DNA of 64,000 nucleotides from Bacteroides salyersiae WAL 10018 = DSM 18765 = JCM 12988. Its GTDB lineage: Bacteria > Bacteroidota > Bacteroidia > Bacteroidales > Bacteroidaceae. The notes beneath the pieces are model-generated. The model ran no database searches, was not told where the DNA came from, and saw only the letters and a list, made by a program, of their open reading frames with translations. Positions 18,729 through 28,260 of this stretch are shown one piece after another; the stretch's first letter is position 1; the number at the start of each line of letters is the position of its first letter. The DNA is taken from assembly GCF_000381365.1 (NCBI RefSeq), contig NZ_KB905467.1:551604-615603 (forward strand), in the 5' to 3' direction. The position numbers were made by a program, and so were the translations under genes.

Positions 18729-19817
18729 ATGAGAAAGTTCTTTTTATGTTTAGCTGTTGTCTCAGGAGCTTGGATAGGCTTGGGCGCTCAAAAGAGAGCC
18801 GACCAGCAACATCTGATTGATCCGGAATCATTCTCGATGATTCTTTTGGGGGATCCGCAGGGATATGTCAAGTACGATATTAATCAGCCTTTGTTTGAAT
18901 TGTGTACGGCATGGATTGTAGATCATATTGAAAATTTAAAGATTAAAGCAGTGTTATGTACGGGAGATGTCGTAGAGCAAAATGAGAATATTGTGCGTAA
19001 CCGGAAGATGCTTAATCAAACCAGTCGCGAAATGTGGGAAGCCAGTTCGAAGGCATTTGCCAGGCTCGATAACAAGGTTCCTTACATCATATCGACAGGT
19101 AATCATGAATATGGTTATAAACGCTCTGAAAACGGAATGACGCATTTCCCCGAATATTTTCCTTTTGAAAGGAATACGGCATGGAGAGACCTTTGTGTCA
19201 GTGCAATTCCAAACCGTAACGGTGTTGCTTCTTTAGAGAATGCCGCTTTCGAATTCAATGAACCGACATGGGGAAAGATTTTGATTATCACCAGTGAGTT
19301 TGCTCCACGGGATGAGGTGCTCGATTGGGCAAAAAAACTCGTAGCAAGCGAAACTTATAAGGATAGTAAAGTCATCTTTATGACCCACGGATATCTTAAT
19401 CCCGGTACTCCCCCGAAAGGCGGTACTATCCGTGATAAAGAAAAGTATGCGCTTTCTCCTATGAACGTAGGGACTCAAATATGGGAAAAGCTACTTTATC
19501 CTTCTTCCAATATCCGCCTTTTGATATGTGGACATACCGGTAATGGAAATAGTAAATACGAAGATAATGTCGGATACAGAATCGACAATAATACATCTGG
19601 TAAACCGATTCATCAGATGATGTTCAACGTACAGTTTTTGGGAGGCGGTCCGGAAGGAAATGGTGGTGACGGATGGCTCCGTATACTGGAATTCATGCCT
19701 GATGGGAAAACGATTAAGGTCAGGACCTATTCGCCGTTGTTCGGAATATCGGCATTGACTAAGCATTTAGCCCACCGGACAGAGTCTTACGATCAGTTTG
19801 ATATTGTTCTCGAATAG
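18729..19817 (+). CDS. Secreted calcineurin-like metallophosphoesterase
   Basis: A 362-residue protein with signal peptide (FFLCLAVVSGAWIGLGAQ). All five metallophosphoesterase blocks are present: LGDPQG (first metal Asp), CTGDVVEQNE, STGNHEYG, FMTHGYLN and CGHTGNGN. The metal-ligand set is complete, so activity is expected. Family members hydrolyse phosphomono- or phosphodiesters; the substrate here is probably a phosphorylated glycan or head group given the GDPD gene in the same locus. It is 95 bp downstream of the HTCS gene on the same strand. Confidence 0.88.
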   Translation: MRKFFLCLAVVSGAWIGLGAQKRADQQHLIDPESFSMILLGDPQGYVKYDINQPLFELCTAWIVDHIENLKIKAVLCTGDVVEQNENIVRNRKMLNQTSREMWEASSKAFARLDNKVPYIISTGNHEYGYKRSENGMTHFPEYFPFERNTAWRDLCVSAIPNRNGVASLENAAFEFNEPTWGKILIITSEFAPRDEVLDWAKKLVASETYKDSKVIFMTHGYLNPGTPPKGGTIRDKEKYALSPMNVGTQIWEKLLYPSSNIRLLICGHTGNGNSKYEDNVGYRIDNNTSGKPIHQMMFNVQFLGGGPEGNGGDGWLRILEFMPDGKTIKVRTYSPLFGISALTKHLAHRTESYDQFDIVLE

Positions 19818-20313
19818 ATGTTGTAATTCGAATGAAAAAAATATTTAAATGATACTACGTGGCTTTGAAGGGCTATTTTCACGAAAATCTTGTAATATTT
19901 GGTCAATTTCTAACATTCGTTTAGTTGCCTTGACCGTACATTTGTGATGTTTTAATAACCTATTGTACCTGCTTGATGCATTCTTTCTATTCTTGATGCA
20001 CCCGGGAAATATGAAAGAAAACAGAGAATTCATATAGCAGGTGTTATAACCAAAATCTGGTATTAATGGAGTCTTTCTTTACTACATTTTTACAAGGTAT
20101 TTAACCGGTAGTTCTTTTTCTTTTTGTATCATATATGTAATGGTTTTGATCTATTTTTGTCATCGGGGTCGTGTATCTTTGTACTATGAAAGGAAAAGAA
20201 CACACTTGCTCGAATTAAAAATGTAGAAACACAACGATTACATTAATACAAAGTTTTGGTTATCCCGTAAAATACGAGTTATTCAGTCTTTTTTTAATTT
20301 AATTTTATAGAAT
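19818..20313. other. Gene-free spacer before the surface-protein/SusCD genes
   Basis: About 500 bp without a convincing gene. A 62-codon minus-strand frame (19845-20033) has no recognisable family and no good start context. The last 200 bp are AT-rich and hold a plus-strand promoter box at 20174-20181. The long leader between that box and the ATG at 20314 is the likely place for the HTCS to act. Confidence 0.6.
20174..20181 (+). promoter_or_regulatory. Bacteroides -7 box upstream of the ELWxxDGT-repeat gene
   Basis: TATCTTTG matches TAnnTTTG. T-rich stretches with TTTTG (20144-20148) and TTTTTG (20154-20159) lie upstream, but neither is at the ideal 19-21 bp spacing. The box is 132 bp before the ATG at 20314. 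Confidence 0.5.
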
Positions 20314-22197
20314 ATGAAAAAGTTGTGCTTTTTATTTGTCTTTTCATTATTTGCTATGGGAAGTGTTTTTGCTCAAGGAGGAAGACAACCTCAGACATCA
20401 GGTGATTTTACTCGTGATCCGGGAGGTGAATTACGAAGTCTCTTACCAGAAGGGGTAACTGCATTTGTTAACAATACTCGTAAACTTATCCAACAAAAGA
20501 ATATAACGGTTGCCGGAAGTAAGGAGAAAGGTTACCTTGCTTTTTTTGCGGCAACGGATGCTGCGCACGGAGAGGAATTATGGGTGACGAATGGAACTCC
20601 GGACGGGACGAGGATTGTGAAAGATATCATTCCCGGGCCGACAAGTTCTAATGTCGTTTGGTTGACGCGGTTTAATGATAAAGTCGTTTTTCAGGCAGAC
20701 GATGGTGTTAACGGAGCGGAACTCTGGATTTCTGACGGAACGGAACAGGGTACTTATATGGTGAAGGATATTCATGAATTAGCTTCTTCCGATCCGAAAG
20801 GTTTTACGCAATTGAATGAAACTCAGTTTGTGTTTGCTGCTAAGAATTTTGACAGCGAGGAGTATAATGGCGGTCAACATTGGCTTTGGGTCAGTGACGG
20901 AACCGAAGAAGGAACCAAATTGATTTATGAATGTAAGATGGGGTATCCCGGGACAGATAATGGTTCTCCTTACAGTCCGTATTGCCGGGTGGGTCGCAAA
21001 GTGTTTTTTAAGGCCGATGATAAAGATGGAAAGTATGGTGAGGAGCTTTGGGTAACTGATGGGACGGAAGCCGGAACACATTTAGTGAAAGATATGAATG
21101 TAGAGCCTAATCCGGAAGTTGCAGGCGCTACTATGAGTGCAGCCATAGATGATATGGTTAACTTCTACAATGAAAAGCTTTTTTTTCAGGCTTGGTCTTA
21201 CGAATACGGCGGTGAACCTTTTGCCAGTGACGGTACGGAAGAGGGAACTTATCTTATTTATGATACCCGGCCGGGGAAGGATGAGAATAACAGTCCTCAG
21301 AGTGGTTGGGTGAGCGATGCCAGTCCTATTCCTTATAATGGAAAAATATATTTCCGTGGTTGGCATGAGGAGTATGGTTCCGAGCTTGCATTTACCAATT
21401 TGGAACCGGGTAATTATGGTGCATTCGATGTCAATGAAAATGTTCCTGGAACAGATGGAAAACCCAAAAACAGTTCTCCGGATGCGGGAGTGGAATTTGA
21501 TGGTGTTTATATGTTTTCGGCCAATTCTGGAGGTACCGGTATGCCGTTGGGATTTGGTGGAGAGTTGCATTATACAGATGGGGAGGATGTTTATTTGCAC
21601 TCTGATTTAGGTACAGGCAAACTTAATGCTTGGGTGAAAGAGCCGATTGTGGCTTCCGGAAGTATGTATTACTGGGATTCGAGTGTGCAGAACAAGGAGT
21701 GGCAGGAAAAATTATTCCGGGTAGACAGTAAATCCGATTTTCCTGTTCGTGTAACGAATATCAAGCCGGGCGAAGGCGACAAGGTACATTCTATGAGAAA
21801 TTTGGGCGGTGATGTTATTTTTGCCATTAATGAGGGTGAAGGTATTTATTGTTATCACTATCGTAAACCGGATTATGATCCTATAAAAGATGCCGATAAT
21901 TTGGATATCGAATATCGTACACGTGCGGAGATAGGGACTTCCATTGAAAATATTCCTGTGAACGGAGGAAACAAAGCTCAGATCTATCCGAATCCGGCAA
22001 GTGATAAATTCTTTGTGAAAACAACAGGAACCGTTAAAAAGGTCGAAATTTATGATTCTGTCGGCAGACTGGTTAAGGTTGTGGATAAACCGTCCGAGAA
22101 CGCTGTCGATGTGTCTTCACTGGCCGAAGGCATGTATCTGATAAATGTACAAAGCACAAAAGGCGTTTCGTCTTCCAATCTGATTATTAAAAAATGA
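20314..22197 (+). CDS. ELWxxDGT-repeat surface protein with C-terminal sorting domain
   Basis: A 627-residue secreted protein with a signal peptide (FVFSLFAMGSVFAQ). It has at least five repeats of the hyalin-like type, for example ELWVTNGTPDGTRIVKDI, ELWISDGTEQGTYMVKDI and ELWVTDGTEAGTHLVKDM, which in related proteins form beta-propeller blades. The last ~80 residues are a Por-secretion-type sorting domain: IYPNPASDKF, VEIYDSVGRLV, VDVSSLAEGMYLINV, terminal IIKK. It is placed just before SusC in the PUL. A substrate-binding or scaffold role on the surface is an inference. Two hairpins follow the stop. Confidence 0.8.
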   Translation: MKKLCFLFVFSLFAMGSVFAQGGRQPQTSGDFTRDPGGELRSLLPEGVTAFVNNTRKLIQQKNITVAGSKEKGYLAFFAATDAAHGEELWVTNGTPDGTRIVKDIIPGPTSSNVVWLTRFNDKVVFQADDGVNGAELWISDGTEQGTYMVKDIHELASSDPKGFTQLNETQFVFAAKNFDSEEYNGGQHWLWVSDGTEEGTKLIYECKMGYPGTDNGSPYSPYCRVGRKVFFKADDKDGKYGEELWVTDGTEAGTHLVKDMNVEPNPEVAGATMSAAIDDMVNFYNEKLFFQAWSYEYGGEPFASDGTEEGTYLIYDTRPGKDENNSPQSGWVSDASPIPYNGKIYFRGWHEEYGSELAFTNLEPGNYGAFDVNENVPGTDGKPKNSSPDAGVEFDGVYMFSANSGGTGMPLGFGGELHYTDGEDVYLHSDLGTGKLNAWVKEPIVASGSMYYWDSSVQNKEWQEKLFRVDSKSDFPVRVTNIKPGEGDKVHSMRNLGGDVIFAINEGEGIYCYHYRKPDYDPIKDADNLDIEYRTRAEIGTSIENIPVNGGNKAQIYPNPASDKFFVKTTGTVKKVEIYDSVGRLVKVVDKPSENAVDVSSLAEGMYLINVQSTKGVSSSNLIIKK

Positions 22198-22211
22198 TCT
22201 GATGCCAGTAT

Positions 22212-22306
22212 GAAAACACAGATTTTCAGTGTGTTTTCTGTTATTTCATATTTCATCTGCGGGTGAGGTCATCTATTCCGCATAATCCACGGATGAAATA
22301 TTTTTT
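22212..22306 (+). terminator. Two consecutive hairpins after the ELWxxDGT gene
   Basis: First hairpin: GAAAACACA (22212-22220) pairs perfectly with TGTGTTTTC (22230-22238). Second: TTTCATCTGCGG (22251-22262) pairs with CCACGGATGAAA (22287-22298) through two wobble pairs and is followed by TATTTTTT. The pair could end the upstream transcript or attenuate read-through into SusC, whose ATG is at 22345. Confidence 0.65.
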
Positions 22307-22344
22307 ATAACCATTATATAACCGCTTCATTTAATTATTAGCAG

Positions 22345-25300
22345 ATGAATAAAGATATATTACCCAGGATGGCAGTGTTTATCATGGCTATCGTCCACAT
22401 AGTATCCTCTTATGCGCAGTCGGTTCTACCGATTTCGGGGGAGGTGCTGGATGGTAAGAACAGAGAACCGCTCATTGGTGTTACCGTAGTGGAAAAGGGA
22501 ACCAAAAACGGTGTGATAACAGATATAGATGGAAAGTTCTCTATGCGAGTGCCTGTCGGTACTATCCTTAAAATCACTTATATGGGATATAGGTCCAGTG
22601 AGGTTATCATACGTGATAATAAACCATTGACAATATTACTGGATGAAGAGAATATCCAGTTGGACGAACTGGTGGTCATTGGTTATGGTGTTCAGAAAAA
22701 GAGTGATATTACGGGTTCCATATCTTCCGTGTCAGGAGAAGAGCTAACCAATATTCCGGTTTCTTCACCTTTGCAGGCATTGCAAGGAAAAGCTGCCGGT
22801 GTCAATATTATACAGAATACCGGTGCTCCTGGTAGCAGTTCTACTATTAAGATTCGGGGTACGGGAACCGTTAATGATGCGGACCCTTTGTATGTGGTCG
22901 ACGGCTTTATAGTCGATGGTATCGATCATCTGAATGCGAATGATATTGCCAATATCGAAATACTGAAAGATGCGGCTTCGAGCGCCGTATATGGTGCGCG
23001 TGCGGCCAATGGAGTAGTGGTGATTACAACCAAGGGCGGTGCTTCGGGGAAGACGAAAATTAGTTTCGATATGATTGTGGGCTTTTCGAATCCTTGGAAG
23101 AAAATCGATGTTCTTGACGCAGAAGAGTATGCATTGATGAGGGATTACGTTTCGGGAAACAGTATTTATTCGGTAGACGGTAGATTGTATTATTCTAAAG
23201 ACAAAGACGGAGGTTATTATTATGATAATCTCAAATATACTAAAGTAGATACTATCAGACGAAACTCTCCGGATAATTGGTGGGATGCGATAACACAAAC
23301 AGGATTGAAACAACAATATAATTTATCTGTATCTGGTGGTACGGATCGGCATAAGTACATGGTCAGTGGAAGTTATTATAATGAAAAAGGTATTGTAAAA
23401 ACTTCCGGTTACGAACGGTTTAATTTGCGCATGAATCTGGATAACCAGTTGAATAGCTGGCTGAATATGACTACAAACATGTTCTATACAAATGAAAATA
23501 GAAATATTGTACCCGAAGGAAGTGAGAGTGTTTTGAAAAAGGCTTTGTATCAGAGCCCTTTGGAATATCTTTACAATTACAGGGGAAATTATAATTCCAA
23601 TCATCCCATTGCCGTGATAGACCGGAATCACAATAAAAGAGAAAATCATCGTATTGATTTGAATTTGAACCTCACTGCCAAATTAGGAAAGTTGCTGACT
23701 TATCAATTTAAATTTTCCGATTACCTTGTTATCGGGAAGCGGTCACGTTTCTATGAGGTTAATAAACTGGATGAAGACTTTGCGATGCCCAACGATCTGA
23801 CCCGGATTTACAACCGGCGTAACCAAACCAACAAGTGGGAGATCAATAACCTGTTCACTTTTGCCTGGAAGGACAAAAAACACGATATTTCTGTACTATT
23901 GGGGCAGACAGCCGAAGGTTATAAAAACAGTTGGATGGAAGGTACCCGTAAAGGGACTGCGAGCAATTCTTCCGATCTTTGGTTTTTGTCGAGCGGATAT
24001 ACCGGTGATGATGCGGCCGGACTGGATAATGAATGGACTGCATTGGGATTTGTAGGTCGTTTAAGTTATAATTTCCTCGACCGTTATCTTTTTCAGGCTA
24101 ATTTTCGTGCCGATGCCTCTTCTATCTTTTCCAAAAACGAACGTTGGGGATATTTCCCTTCCGTATCCGTGGGATGGAAATTTACTTCCGAACCGTTTAT
24201 GCAAAATCAAGACTGGCTTTCGCTTGGTAAGTTACGATTTGGATGGGGACAGTTAGGCAACAATCGTATCAACGAACTTTCCCGTTATACTCTTTTGAAT
24301 ACCGAAAAGAATTATTCGTTTGGTATAGGCAATCACCGGGTTTATCCGGGCACCACTTCCATTTTGATAGGCAATCCGGACATTCATTGGGAGAAGACCG
24401 AGACATTTAACGTGGGATTGGATCTCGGTTTGTTCAACAACCGTTTGACTTTAGGCTTGGAATGGTTTACCAAGTTGACGACTGATATGCTTTTACGTGT
24501 GCCCGTTCCGCTTTCTACCGGATTCGATGACTTCGATAATGTGGATGATGATGCCCCGATGACCAATGCCGGTTCGGTTCGTAACAGTGGTGTGGAGCTG
24601 TCTGTCAATTTCCGTAACAAGATTAAAAAGTTTAGATATGAAATTGGTTTCAACGTGTCTTATATCAAGAATAAAGTTGTAAGTTTGGGATTGGGTGACG
24701 AACCGGTTTACGGAGGTTATCTTAGCGAATCGAGTATTCTTGATTATGTGACGAAAACTGCGGTAGGTAAGCCTATTGGAAGTTTCTTCGGGTATGTGAC
24801 AGACGGGATTTTCAACTCTCTGGACGAGGTGAAAGCCAGTGCCCAGTATGATGCCGGTAAAAATGAATTCGATTTATCTACCCGGCAGGGCGATTTCAGA
24901 TTTAAAGATTTGAATAATGACGGAAAGATCACTGCCGAAGATCGTACCTATTTGGGTTCACCTCTGCCTGATTTTGTCTTTGGTATCCCGATGTCATTCA
25001 GTTATGCCAATTTCGACTTGAAGTTATTCTTCCAGGGACAGACTGGTAATAAGATTTTTAATGTGATGGATTACTACCTTAATAATGCGGCTCAGGGAAA
25101 TGTATATGCCGACATTCGTGATAAGCATTGGTCGGGAGGAGAAGAGTATGCGATCGATAGCCGCCGGTTCTTTACGCAAAATCTGGATGCTTCTGTTCCT
25201 GATTTACGAGGCTCGGATAAAGCCCGTAACTTTCGGGCTTCCGATTTCATGGTGAAGGACGGCTCGTATATACGTTTGAAGGAAGTACGGCTTACTTACA

Positions 25301-25515
25301 ATTTCAGCAACAAGCTGACTTCCCGTTGGCATCTGACGAATCTGTCGATGTTTGTCGGAGCGTATAACCTATTGACATTGACGGGCTATAATGGATTTGA
25401 TCCGGAAGTGGGCAAGGTCTCCGGAACCGAGAGCAATAATCTTAGCATGGGCGTTGATCATGGAAACTATCCACAGGCACGTTCATTTACTTTTGGACTA
25501 AATATTACTTTATAA
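22345..25515 (+). CDS. SusC-like TonB-dependent outer-membrane transporter
   Basis: A 1056-residue SusC-family protein. After the signal peptide (ends near SSYAQ) comes a carboxypeptidase-regulatory-like domain (SGEVLDGKNREPLIGVTVVE ... DIDGKFSM), then the TonB box region LDELVVIGYGVQKKSDITGS, the plug (QALQGKAAGVNI, IRGTGTVNDADPLYVVDGF, DAASSAVYGARAANGVVVIT) and a 22-strand barrel ending in FTFGLNITL. It imports oligosaccharides with TonB energy and pairs with the SusD-like lipoprotein 11 bp downstream. Control by the HTCS at 14659-18633 is likely. No anti-sigma-interacting N-terminal extension is present, consistent with HTCS rather than ECF control. Confidence 0.97.
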   Translation: MNKDILPRMAVFIMAIVHIVSSYAQSVLPISGEVLDGKNREPLIGVTVVEKGTKNGVITDIDGKFSMRVPVGTILKITYMGYRSSEVIIRDNKPLTILLDEENIQLDELVVIGYGVQKKSDITGSISSVSGEELTNIPVSSPLQALQGKAAGVNIIQNTGAPGSSSTIKIRGTGTVNDADPLYVVDGFIVDGIDHLNANDIANIEILKDAASSAVYGARAANGVVVITTKGGASGKTKISFDMIVGFSNPWKKIDVLDAEEYALMRDYVSGNSIYSVDGRLYYSKDKDGGYYYDNLKYTKVDTIRRNSPDNWWDAITQTGLKQQYNLSVSGGTDRHKYMVSGSYYNEKGIVKTSGYERFNLRMNLDNQLNSWLNMTTNMFYTNENRNIVPEGSESVLKKALYQSPLEYLYNYRGNYNSNHPIAVIDRNHNKRENHRIDLNLNLTAKLGKLLTYQFKFSDYLVIGKRSRFYEVNKLDEDFAMPNDLTRIYNRRNQTNKWEINNLFTFAWKDKKHDISVLLGQTAEGYKNSWMEGTRKGTASNSSDLWFLSSGYTGDDAAGLDNEWTALGFVGRLSYNFLDRYLFQANFRADASSIFSKNERWGYFPSVSVGWKFTSEPFMQNQDWLSLGKLRFGWGQLGNNRINELSRYTLLNTEKNYSFGIGNHRVYPGTTSILIGNPDIHWEKTETFNVGLDLGLFNNRLTLGLEWFTKLTTDMLLRVPVPLSTGFDDFDNVDDDAPMTNAGSVRNSGVELSVNFRNKIKKFRYEIGFNVSYIKNKVVSLGLGDEPVYGGYLSESSILDYVTKTAVGKPIGSFFGYVTDGIFNSLDEVKASAQYDAGKNEFDLSTRQGDFRFKDLNNDGKITAEDRTYLGSPLPDFVFGIPMSFSYANFDLKLFFQGQTGNKIFNVMDYYLNNAAQGNVYADIRDKHWSGGEEYAIDSRRFFTQNLDASVPDLRGSDKARNFRASDFMVKDGSYIRLKEVRLTYNFSNKLTSRWHLTNLSMFVGAYNLLTLTGYNGFDPEVGKVSGTESNNLSMGVDHGNYPQARSFTFGLNITL

Positions 25516-25526
25516 AAGTTGGGAAT

Positions 25527-27206
25527 ATGAATAAGACAGTATTTAAAATTACGATATTTAGCCTAGCTGTTTGCTTCTTGACTGGGTGTGAAGACTTCTT
25601 GAATAAAGATGTGCTCGGCTATTCAACGGATGAGAATTTTTATGATACTCAATATAAACTGGAATCAGCATTGAATGCCACGTACGATGTATTACAAATG
25701 GAGGTTTATAACCAGTGTGACTGGCGTTTTGGTGAGGCATGTGGAGATGATGTGAAAGGAACCGATGAAGATTTGACTACCCAAATGGGGCAATTGGTCA
25801 ATTTCCGCTTTAATACGTCCAATGAATGGATTCAGAAGAGGTATACCATTAATTATAAAGGTATATATCGTGCCAATCAGGTGATTGCTAATGCCCACAG
25901 GGTGAGATTGGCGGATGAAGAATATTCATCTTATCGTGATATCCGTTATATATTGGGACAAGCAAAGTTTTTGCGGGCTTTGTTCTATTTTAATCTGGTG
26001 AAAACTTATGGGGGAGTACCTATTCGTCCGGAGATAGAAATGGTTGACAACTTGGTTGTTCCCCGGTCTTCGGCAGAGGAGGTGTACGCTTACATAGAAA
26101 AAGATTTGCGTGAAGCGGCTATCATGCTTCCTGCGAAGTTTATTGACGACGATGCGGGCAGGGCCAGTGAGAGTGCGGCAGTGGCATTGCTTATGAAGGT
26201 ACTCATGTATCAGGCCACTCCCGGCATACCTTCCGGAAAATGGGAAGAAGTCGTTCGGCTGGGTGAGTATTTTGTAGATGGAACTACAATGACCTTTGGT
26301 GACATATTGCATTATGATGCTTCCGAAGAAGATTGGGAAGAGCTTCGCGAACGTCTTTGGTTCAAACCTAAAGCGCTGAATCATTCTGCCGATCCCTATG
26401 AACTGCCGGAGACTACACTTCCGATGCTGAAAGGAGCATATTCTCTTGAATATAAGGATTTCTATGGAAATGTACTGAGGTATTACGAACAGTTTTTCCA
26501 GTCCGGAGAATTTTGCAAAGGTTCTATTTTTGAAATTGTTTTCAAGGAATCGGGAGATGGTTCTACTGGAAATGACAATGAAGGTGATGCTATCTATCAG
26601 ACGCTTTATTGTAATTCTCCGTTAATGTGGGCTACGGAAGCTATTTTGGAATCCATGTTCGGAACCGATCCGCGTCGCAGGAGTATGGTAGGCCAAAAGG
26701 AAAGTGCTCCCGATTTGGAGATGCTCGACTGTGGTCCGCAACAGAAATTGACTTTGAAATGGTATACACCCATTAAGGAAAGACCTTTATATACGGGCGA
26801 CAATGGTAAAAACAGGCGGATAATCCGTTATCCCGAAGTAGTGTTGATTTATGCCGAGGCTCTTAATGAATGTGGTGAAGGAGCCCGTGCGCTCGAACAG
26901 TTAAATACTAATAAACGGCAGGCAAATATCATCGACGGAAACGGAAATCTTTATTTGGCCGGTGGATATGGTTACATGCGCGATCAGATCTGGTCGGAGC
27001 GTCGCAAAGAGTTATGTTTCGAATGGGACCGGTTCTTTGATCTTGTCCGCCAAAAACGTGCTGCGGAAGTAATAAAGGCTTTTGGATTGGCGAATACCAA
27101 CAAGCGGGGAGTTTATTTTCGGAAAGGGGTGAATGAACTGTTCCCGATCCCTCAAGCCGAGATTGACCTTTCTCAAGGAGCGGTTATGCAAAATCCGGGT
27201 TATTAA
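25527..27206 (+). CDS. SusD-like surface glycan-binding lipoprotein
   Basis: A 559-residue SusD/RagB-family lipoprotein. The signal peptide ends in FLTGC (lipidated Cys at ~21), followed by the typical EDFLNKDVLGYSTDENFYDTQ. TPR-type helices include RFLGQAKFLRAL-like sequence (ILGQAKFLRALFYFNLVKTY). The C-terminal signature is present: YPEVVLIYAEALNE, then RRKELCFEWDRFFDLVRQ and ELFPIPQAEIDLS. It forms a lid on the SusC barrel and binds the substrate. The gene starts 11 bp after SusC and is followed 20 bp later by the SusE-position lipoprotein. Confidence 0.97.
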   Translation: MNKTVFKITIFSLAVCFLTGCEDFLNKDVLGYSTDENFYDTQYKLESALNATYDVLQMEVYNQCDWRFGEACGDDVKGTDEDLTTQMGQLVNFRFNTSNEWIQKRYTINYKGIYRANQVIANAHRVRLADEEYSSYRDIRYILGQAKFLRALFYFNLVKTYGGVPIRPEIEMVDNLVVPRSSAEEVYAYIEKDLREAAIMLPAKFIDDDAGRASESAAVALLMKVLMYQATPGIPSGKWEEVVRLGEYFVDGTTMTFGDILHYDASEEDWEELRERLWFKPKALNHSADPYELPETTLPMLKGAYSLEYKDFYGNVLRYYEQFFQSGEFCKGSIFEIVFKESGDGSTGNDNEGDAIYQTLYCNSPLMWATEAILESMFGTDPRRRSMVGQKESAPDLEMLDCGPQQKLTLKWYTPIKERPLYTGDNGKNRRIIRYPEVVLIYAEALNECGEGARALEQLNTNKRQANIIDGNGNLYLAGGYGYMRDQIWSERRKELCFEWDRFFDLVRQKRAAEVIKAFGLANTNKRGVYFRKGVNELFPIPQAEIDLSQGAVMQNPGY

Positions 27207-27226
27207 TATCATAAAAAGTAATCAAG

Positions 27227-28207
27227 ATGAATATGAAAGTTCTATATAGAATATTGTCGGGGGCATGTATGACTTTGCTGTTTATAGCTTGTGAAGACGA
27301 GTCGTCTGCTACTCCTTATGCAAGAATGACGGTAGATAAGACTACGCTTCAACTCAATGAGTCAATGGTGGTTAAGTTCACAGGTATTGCCGATCAGGTA
27401 GCTATTTTCACAGGCGATGAGTCGCATAATTATGAATTACGGAGTCAGAACAATACCGGTATGGTAGTCAATAAGGGAGTATTCACTTACTCATATTCCG
27501 TACCAGGTACTTACCGGGTGGTGTGTGTGGCATCCACTTATCTGGACTTGGGTAAAGACATGAGGGTAGACACGGCTTCTGTTATAGTCAACGTGGTAGA
27601 TAATGTGACGGATATCGATAAACTTTCGTCTAAAATTTATTATGACGAGATATATGCCGAAGAGAAGGAGAATGATGAGTGGTTGTTGATGTTGCCCTAT
27701 AAAATGAGATATAACAATAAGGATTTATCTATCAGCATGTCTCAGAAATTGAATTTCTCAATCGCTTCCGATTCTACCAAGGTATTTATAAACGATCGGT
27801 TATATTCCTCAAATACCAAGTACGATTTATCCTCTCCGATGGATATCTTGGTGGAGGCTTATTCAGGGACGGAACGTCATTATAAACTGTATACTTGCTA
27901 TTATCCCGAATTTAAATCTTTCAGGGTAGCCGGTGTGGCAGGTATATTGGATAGAAGTGCTTTTGATTATACTACGTTCGATTTATATGTGACTCTTCCC
28001 GAAGGTACGGATACAGGTGCGTTAGTTCCGGTTTTTGAAACGCTTTCTCCATCAGATAAGGTTTATATAAATGATGTGGAGCAGATTTCGGGTTCTTCTG
28101 CTGTCGATTTTGATAAAGCGGTTTCCTACAAGCTTGTTTCATCAGTTGATGGAGCGAATGAGATGGAAGTGGTTTCTACCGTTAATGTGATGGTCACCTT
28201 GAAGTAG
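27227..28207 (+). CDS. SusE-position surface lipoprotein with Ig/PKD-like domain
   Basis: A 326-residue lipoprotein (signal ends LLFIAC, Cys at ~21). The N-terminal third is an Ig/PKD-like domain (DKTTLQLNESMVVKFTGIADQVAIF ... VPGTYRVVCVAS). The rest is beta-rich and not recognised. It sits in the usual SusE/SusF position, 20 bp after SusD, so a surface glycan-binding role is the best guess. In-frame ATGs at 27227 and 27233 are both possible starts. Confidence 0.72.
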   Translation: MNMKVLYRILSGACMTLLFIACEDESSATPYARMTVDKTTLQLNESMVVKFTGIADQVAIFTGDESHNYELRSQNNTGMVVNKGVFTYSYSVPGTYRVVCVASTYLDLGKDMRVDTASVIVNVVDNVTDIDKLSSKIYYDEIYAEEKENDEWLLMLPYKMRYNNKDLSISMSQKLNFSIASDSTKVFINDRLYSSNTKYDLSSPMDILVEAYSGTERHYKLYTCYYPEFKSFRVAGVAGILDRSAFDYTTFDLYVTLPEGTDTGALVPVFETLSPSDKVYINDVEQISGSSAVDFDKAVSYKLVSSVDGANEMEVVSTVNVMVTLK

Positions 28208-28260
28208 CGTACTTTCAAAGGTATAAATATAATATTATGTAATTATTATCATTAAAACAT

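Noticed and set aside
19845..20033. A 62-codon minus-strand frame in the spacer before the ELWxxDGT gene
   Set aside because: No family, no clear start signal and no promoter; more likely chance in a gene-free stretch.
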